NCBI RefSeq assembly: GCF_026210795.1
Contig: NC_089433.1
Coordinates: 124,001 to 188,000, forward strand
From: Rhizophagus irregularis
Lineage: Eukaryota; Glomeromycota; Glomeromycetes; Glomerales; Glomeraceae
Direction: 5' to 3'
DNA: 64,000 bases
This document shows positions 57,888 to 64,000 of the stretch, piece after piece (the first letter of the stretch is position 1; each line of letters starts with the position of its first letter). The notes under the pieces are model-generated. The model saw only the letters and a list, made by a program, of their open reading frames with translations. It ran no database searches and had not been told where the DNA came from. The position numbers were made by a program, and so were the translations under genes.

Positions 57888-58202
57888 AATTGACATTGCA
57901 TTGAAACATCATTTATTATATATATATATGCAGATTTCTATAATGTGTCACGTGTAATTCCAATTTCTTATATTGCAAAAAATTTTATTTATTAGATTAT
58001 TAGGAAAGGGAACAGCGAGAACGCAACTTCCTAGGATTTTTTAATTGATAATTTCATCTATAGGAAATAATATACTATTTAATATATATAATTATTTGTA
58101 AACAAAGCTAATTTTTTTTTTATACAACAATTCAAATACAAAAACTACAATATAAAGCTTAATATGTATTATGTTTCAATGGAGAAAGAAAAACCCTATG
58201 CA

Positions 58203-58419
58203 TTATGGCAACATAACACCTATAAATGCCGCAAGACTTTCATATTCATCCATTTTTAGTCCATACCTTTTTAAAAAGTTCAAGAATTTCGCCTTCGATA
58301 TGATCTTGAGGCCTATAGATCCCGAGGGATAATTCATAGGGGTTCCTCCTTGATCACTCAATGTCTTTGTGATGGTTATAGAGAACGGCGTTTCTCGTTC
58401 TTGCGACTGAGCACATTTC
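58203..58419 (-). CDS. Possible last exon of an unknown gene
   Basis: The minus-strand frame is open from an acceptor-like TATAAAAG (about 58420) to TAA at 58203-58205. It reads KCAQSQERETPFSITITKTL, then PSGSIGLKIISKAKFLNFLK, and ends FIGVMLP. Codon content is far less A+T-biased than the flanks. Upstream exons were not identified; the satellite at 58631 begins soon after. Function unknown. Confidence 0.3.
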
Positions 58420-58630
58420 TTTTATAAAAAAAAAAGTTATAAAAGTTAGCAATATGTGTAAATTTCTTTTTATTGGAAATAAAATAATATACAAATGATA
58501 ACACTTTTTTTGTTCTATTTCAGTCCTTACTTCATTTATTTTTTATCCGTATCGTCTTGTTGTTTCTTTTTACTTCTATCCATTTCATTTAGTCTTTGTA
58601 AAAGTTGATTATTAGTTACTCTTTAAATAT

Positions 58631-59690
58631 GATGTGTTGGATGTTCAACAGTGTGAGTTGTTCAACAGTATGAGGTGTTGAAATAAAAAAATACAGTATG
58701 TGTTGATTCAGCAGCACGAGTGTCGCGCATTCCGCCCGCCCATCTTTTAATTGTATTTTCTGTTTTCTTTCCTCTCCGATTTTCTTCATCTTCCTCCTGA
58801 CTTCTTTTTCTCATGATGATAAATGATTTTTTTTTGTATTTTTTATTTTACTCCTTTTTTTTTGAAATTGTTGAACTAAAAAAAAAAGAATTTTTTTTTT
58901 GAATATGATGTGTTGGATGTTCAACAGTATGAGTTGTCCAACAGTATGGGAGGTGTTGAAATAAAAAAATACAGTATGTGGTTGGTTCAGCGCGCATTCT
59001 GCCCGCCCAACTTTTAATTGTATTTTCTGTTTCTTTCCTCTCCGATTTTCTTCATCTTCCTCCCCGATTTTTTCTCATGATGATAAATGATTTTTTTTTG
59101 TATTTTTTATTTTAAACTCCTTTTTTTTTGAAATTGTTGAACTAAAAAAAAAGAAGATTTTTTTTGAATATGATGTGTTGGATGTTCAACAGTGTGAGTT
59201 GTTCAACAGTATGAGGTGTTGAAATAAAAAAAATACAGTATGTGGTTGGTTCAGCAGTACGAGTGTCGCGCATTTCGCCCGCCCATCTTTTAATGTATTT
59301 TCTGTTTCTTTCCTCTCCGATTTTCTTCATCTTCCTCCCTGATTTTTTTTCTCATGATGATAAATGATTTTTTTTGTATTTTTTATTTTAAACTCCTTTT
59401 TTTTTTTGAAATTGTTGAACTAAAAAAAAGGCATTTTTTTTTTTGAATATGATGTGTTGGATGTTCAACAGTATGAGTTGTCAACAGTATGGGAGGTGTT
59501 GAAATAAAAAAATAGAGTATGTGGTTGATTCAGCAGTACGAGTGTCGCGCATTCCGCCCGCCCATCTTTCAATTGTATTTTCTGTTTTCTTTCCTCTCCG
59601 ATTTTCTTCATCTTCCCCGATTTTTTTTTATCACGATGATAAATGATTTTTTTCGTATTTTTTATTTTAAACTCAAAAAAAGAAAAAAGT
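58631..59690. repeat. Satellite, four units of about 264-279 bp
   Basis: GATGTGTTGGATGTTCAACA starts each unit at 58631, 58908, 59172 and 59451. Each unit also has CGCGCATT(C/T)CGCCCGCCCA, a long CT-rich tract (TTTCCTCTCCGATTTTCTTC) and TCATGATGATAAATGA. Minus-strand ORFs such as RKYIKRWAG are repeat by-products. Confidence 0.9.
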
Positions 59691-59853
59691 CCTTTTATAA
59701 ATAAACATTTTAATATTGTACGCAAAACCTGCAAAACCTTAATAAAACGCGCAACGCGCCAATCACGTGAACATGACGATTACCACTAGACTAGTAATTT
59801 TCCGGCACAAATCACTACTTTTTACTCGCAGACAGCTCTCAAAATTTTAGAAA

Positions 59854-59979
59854 ATGGAGGTTAATGGCCGTGCCTTGCCTTCCTCAATGTTACCTAAGAA
59901 AAGTACAGTATTTATAGCATGTATAGCATGGTGGGCCTGTGTCAAAATACCGCTGTATTCGATAAAAAAGGTAACTGAG
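59854..59979 (+). CDS. Short ORF, possibly a first exon
   Basis: ATG 59854 opens MEVNGRALPSSMLPKKSTVF followed by a hydrophobic stretch (ACIAWWACVKIPLY) and a stop. A donor-like GTAACT lies just before the stop. It could be the first exon of the decayed coiled-coil gene downstream; unproven. Confidence 0.25.
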
Positions 59980-60104
59980 TGAGGCAAGAAAGAAAGAGGG
60001 CTAGGACGGAGGAATACCGTTTGAAAAAATAATTATGTAATATTAGCATAGAAATTTCACCTTCGGCATATCATGGGCTTGCTTATTGTTTTATATTGTA
60101 TTAA

Positions 60105-61620
60105 TAAAGCGAGCCTCAGTTAGCGAAGCAAACCCATCCGAGCTTGAAGTATTGAAACAACGCATCGGTGAGCTTTGAGGAAAAGAATGCCGAGCCTGAA
60201 ACCGCAACCGCAATGGAATCATTCTCATTTTCGTCGGATCATACTTCATATGAATGTGATCTTACTTCATATGAATGTCAAGGATTCAGTTAATCCTAAG
60301 AAAAAATGAATTCACTAGAAGATTCAGTTAATCCTCAATTAGCAGCACTCAACAACAGAAAGAATATTCGTTTCAAATTTATTATCTCCAAGATATGGAT
60401 GTTCAATAGAAGTAATGAAACAGCGTAACATTGTGCTTGAAGATGAATTGCCAAGCTTAAAACAACCTCTCTGTTGAGCTTTTCGAAGTTAAATCCGAGA
60501 ATGCAAAGCTCAGGCAGGAACTCAGGAGCAGAATCGAAAAATAGAGCGATATTGATATCAAGAACGCCTGAGAGTGCAAACCTTATGGCAAGAGTTTCGA
60601 AATTGGAACAGGGTTGGTTCCTCGACAGTGAAAGTCCAGACATGGAACGATAAGGAAGCGATACCAGCTGATACCAAGTCATCGAAGGACCCTGATAGTG
60701 AAACTAATAATGATATGGAAATGGGGGGCTTTCTTGATCGAAAAGCATAAGAAAAAAGTTAATGATGAGATAAGGCAGAGGAAGCAGGAGAAAAAGCTTC
60801 GTGATCAGTTGTCGACAAGAGAGGTATCTTCAACTCCGTTATCCGATAATAATATGAGTAAGATTTCAGTCGGACCCCCTTGCCAAAATAGTCATAGGAA
60901 GAAAGGTGCAGAAATATCGTATAACTGATAGCTGATGGGATGATGTCCAATCCGGTACTCCTTACGATGAAATTTCAACCGAGGTCCCCCGCTAAAATTC
61001 TTCCACAGTTTCTTTAGCACAGTTATTCAATAAGCGACGGGTGCTGAGCATGGCGCAATCGTGCTATCCAGGAAGAGATTTACTCTGGTATTATTATGAA
61101 GAAGAATTCTTGAATCAGGATAGAGCAACTACACATAATAATAAAGGAGAAATCGGTGAAAAAAAAGCAAATGGAATGATCTATGATAAAATCTTGGAAG
61201 TTCTTCTATTTTTCGTAAAAAAGAGATCTGAAGAGACAGGATTGCGACTCCCAGAAGTCTAAGCTGTAAAGATATATAAACAAGTACATCACGTCATATA
61301 GTGTGAACTCTATTTCAGAGTTGACTAATAAGTGATCAAAGATAATTTCTCGGAGCATACCGATTATAGGTCTGAAATAGAAAAGATGCCAGGATCAGCT
61401 GGTTAAGCGAAGTAAATCCACCATCTACATCTCAGGACACTCCAGCTAAGGCAGAGGAGGATGACCCTTTTATTAAGATATTCGAATATCTTGAAGAAAG
61501 ACAGAACGAAACGTCATCAAGTGAAATTCTTGTCGTTTGCATTAGATTTCATAATTTACACGTACGACTCTAATATGTCAGATGATGATCGAAGAGAAGA
61601 GAATCGCTGATACTGTACTT
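60105..61620 (+). pseudogene. Coiled-coil protein of a multicopy glomeromycete family, broken
   Basis: In changing plus frames the sequence reads SEANPSELEVLKQRIGEL, then LFEVKSENAKLRQELRSRIE (coiled coil), then IEKHKKKVNDEIRQRKQEKK (60740-60800), then GEIGEKKANGMIYDKILEVL and KKRSEETGLRLPEV (61041-61262), then DPFIKIFEYLEERQNETSSS. I know this order (heptad ENAEL repeats, HKKKVSxEIRQR, GEKKAKGxIYDKILE, KKRSxExGL) from a large family in Rhizophagus of unknown function. Several frameshifts and stops break it, so no continuous product is possible. Composition is clearly less A+T-rich than the flanks. The longest open piece is 61041-61262. Confidence 0.65.
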
Positions 61621-63140
61621 TTTTAAAAAGGGATCGTACTTGGGCAACGTGTCTTCAAGAACGTCTTGGTTCAGCTAAACAATCTAGATCATCACCTTCA
61701 TCATTCAAATTTCGAAAGTTTCATCATTACGATGTTTGCAAAGATGGTTCATCCAAAGCTATTGCAAAAAAATAAAGGTACTGGTACAGACGTCTCCTTG
61801 AGTGTGTATTGCAAATAGAATTCTATGGGACATCAACCCAATGTTCTTCAACCATTTTTTGCTTCTGTGTATTTAGGAACAATATTTAGGTCAAAGGGAT
61901 ATCGAGATTTCTTCATAAACGATAAAAGAATGAGCTATTGAATTTTACGAGATGGAACTCAATGGAACTCAATTGACAGAATTTAAAAAACGTGGTCCTA
62001 TTTGCGAAAGAATGAGCAGTTATTGATATTTGAAATTTAGAATGAAATTACCAAGAGGAATAGGACACAAATGATTTATGTCATTTACATTGAAAACTTT
62101 AATTCTGTTCAGTTGATGTTTTCTGATGAGTTTATTCAATTGCTAGGTAAAGAAGAAAATTTGCTTAGATATAATTTGATTTTTCATGAATATTGATTAA
62201 AATGATCCATTATATAATATGACTAGGAATATTTTTATTACATTGTAGAATTCTTTATTCTTTTGTATAAATAAAAAATTGTGTGCAATTCAATTTTTGA
62301 TACCACAATTACATCCATAATTGCCCATTCGGGTGAAACTATAATGTTATTTTTGTAAAATAAGTGTCATATTAAGAACGCGAACCTTGCGAATCTCCGC
62401 GTGAAAAATTTCTATACCTCTTTGAGACGAGATAAAATCATCATAATTCATTTCACTTCGTCACGAAATAATTACATTAAATAGTATGGAATAGTGATCA
62501 TATGGGTCAGAGTTTAGTTTTACTATATAATCAATGAAAAATTAGGAATTTACTTAAATAATAATAAATGTATAAGTCTGCTAATGGGTTGTTTATTAAT
62601 TCATTTAAATAATATTATTAAAATGAAAATCAGGAAATTAATCCTATAATTCGTACATAATGCATTTGTACTAATTCTTCTAAAACTACGAAATATAATT
62701 ATCAACTTCCTTTCTTGATCCTAAAGCGATTTCTTTAAGAATTATATTACAGTCGGGTGAAAGAGACGGTTGGAATATATTCTCACTTATTTGGAATTTT
62801 GAAGGGTCTGTTTGCAACAGTGATTTGGATAGTATATTTGGATAGTTATAAATATTGATGCTTTGATAATCTTGTTATAGTATATTCCTTGTTTAATCCT
62901 AATATCATCAATATTGTCGAATTTCTTCGAAAGTAGTATTGAAACAAAGCCTTCTTAAGCTTACCGAAGTCAATCTTTTAAATCTTGAATCTTTTCAATT
63001 AAACTTGCCTGAGTTCTTGTTGGTTAATTTGGCTCGTTAATGATCATTCTCCAATTTTAACTTAACAATTTTTAAATTATCTGCTTATTACATTTAGGAA
63101 TAGACGCTTTTTTAAATCTTCAAATGACACGGTCTCATTT
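61621..63140. other. Unrecognised, possible further gene relics
   Basis: 61620-62160 has gene-like composition but stops in all frames. The rest is A+T-rich. No RNA gene or repeat recognised. Confidence 0.35.
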
Positions 63141-63142
63141 GG

Positions 63143-63337
63143 TTGCTGACTCATTATTTACTTGAAAGTCCGTCCCCATTACAAATCATTGCATGCGACC
63201 ACAATTCAAACAACCTTCTCCAAATGGCTTTCGAAACTCTAGTGTTTCATAGTCGCGCATATGTAAGCAAATCAAACATTGAATTTGACATCACTACAGT
63301 TTCAGAAACGGGCCTCGAAGAACTGAATGTCCTTTGA
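63143..63337 (+). CDS. Short ORF, unknown
   Basis: 64 codons, beginning MLTHYLLESPSPLQIIACDH and ending TGLEELNVL. It is Leu-rich and could be a fragment of a leucine-rich or F-box-like gene, families that are multiplied in these fungi, but no motif settles it. Confidence 0.2.
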   Translation: MLTHYLLESPSPLQIIACDHNSNNLLQMAFETLVFHSRAYVSKSNIEFDITTVSETGLEELNVL

Positions 63338-63490
63338 ATTCTCATTAAAATCGCGTAGATCTTCGAAATGAGATTATTAAATTTTTAAAAAATTCATCTT
63401 CCACGAATTTAGGTGCGAAGGATGAAATTCCATCAATTGACTATCATATTTGAGCCGCTTTGTTATAACAAATAAACAATACAACTCAGC

Positions 63491-63850
63491 TTACTGCTTT
63501 AGCATACTTTTCAAGTTGTTATCCAGACATGCGCCTTTGTCAATATTAAATTTTACTCTGTTATTAAGAATCAAAGAACCACCCTGTAACACCTCAGCAT
63601 AAATCAAACTTTTTCTTGATTGAATTTGGTACATTATGCACAAGTGCAGTTGACGGCGTATTGTCAGAATTTTACTATGATCATGATATTGAAATAGAGT
63701 TAATAATAGTACTCCACGCACCCAGACATAGTCCCCAACACCAAATATTGTTATTATTTCATCAAGTTCAGACATTATATAAATAATTAACATAAAAATA
63801 AAAAGGTACTTTTTAGAAAAACGAGAAAAACTTTCGGGTGGCTTAACCAC
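63491..63850 (-). CDS. Hypothetical protein, possible exon
   Basis: A minus-strand frame of up to 119 codons. The likely ATG start for a compact product is near 63775 (MSELDEIITIFGVGDYVWVR). The middle reads LTIRRQLHLCIMYQIQSRKS and it ends NNLKSMLKQ. It has mixed composition unlike the low-complexity ORFs elsewhere, so it may be real. No family recognised. Confidence 0.35.
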   Translation of the reverse strand: MVKPPESFSRFSKKYLFIFMLIIYIMSELDEIITIFGVGDYVWVRGVLLLTLFQYHDHSKILTIRRQLHLCIMYQIQSRKSLIYAEVLQGGSLILNNRVKFNIDKGACLDNNLKSMLKQ

Positions 63851-64000
63851 TTGAGAAATTGAAGATCTATATGAGTATTAAGCGGTTCTATATAAACATA
63901 TTACTATTTCGTGATCTGCGGTCGAATGTCAATGGTTACTTTGTCATTGTGGTGATATTTTGTTAGGCTATTGATTAAATTTTGAATCTTCTCTCATCCG

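Noticed and set aside
59142-59734. Minus ORFs with IKRWAG segments in the satellite
   Set aside because: They recur only because the satellite unit repeats and are frameshifted between units; no independent evidence of coding.

Overview
The window looks like nuclear DNA of an arbuscular mycorrhizal fungus (Glomeromycotina, most like Rhizophagus). The reasons are extreme A+T content, short GT-AG introns, a MATA-type HMG-box gene, a small RBR-type ubiquitin ligase, a decayed coiled-coil gene of a family I know from Rhizophagus, and very dense DNA-transposon debris (hAT, Plavaka, pogo/mariner-like and many palindromic MITEs). The organism is inferred from sequence character, not from a search.

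Layout. 1-5.7 kb: diverged tandem repeats and palindromic MITEs, two of them sharing CACAGGTCG ends and 3-bp target duplications. 5.8-7.1 kb: a broken hAT transposase (minus) and a pogo-like MITE. 7.6-9.7 kb: a multi-exon unknown gene (minus) with in-frame stops. 10.85-14.03 kb: a broken Plavaka-type transposase with an N-terminal C2H2 finger (plus). 15.0-17.3 kb: an 825-bp palindromic element, a second broken hAT transposase (minus) and an array rich in GATATC. 18.9-20.3 kb: another multi-exon unknown gene (minus). 20.9-23.0 kb: a three-level nest of inverted-repeat elements. 23.3-23.6 kb: a broken SANT/trihelix-like gene. 24.66-30.44 kb: a BED-finger hAT transposase split by a 3.8-kb element and two small MITEs. 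30.4-43.4 kb: A+T-rich DNA with MITEs and simple repeats but no convincing gene. 43.4-44.5 kb: an intact HMG-box gene (minus). 44.5-54.0 kb: gene-free, with a recent 0.7-kb tandem duplication. 54.0-55.9 kb: two intact plus-strand genes, an unknown tail-anchored-looking protein and an RBR ligase. 56-64 kb: methyltransferase and coiled-coil gene relics plus a ~270-bp satellite.

Only three protein genes look intact: the HMG-box gene, the unknown protein at 54.0 kb and the RBR ligase. Most other coding sequence is decayed transposase or multicopy-family sequence. Many in-frame stops can be explained by CGA-to-TGA, CAG-to-TAG or TGG-to-TGA transitions, as expected from deamination of methylated cytosine.

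The most unusual feature is a pair of minisatellite arrays (about 21.4-22.6 kb and 25.4-27.6 kb), each inside a large terminal-inverted-repeat element. Each repeat unit, read on the minus strand, carries a splice donor (GTAAGT-like), in the best array a TACTAAC branch-point motif, a T-rich tract and an acceptor (TAG/CAG), bounding exon-like blocks of only 25-40 nt. They look like serially duplicated intron-microexon cassettes.
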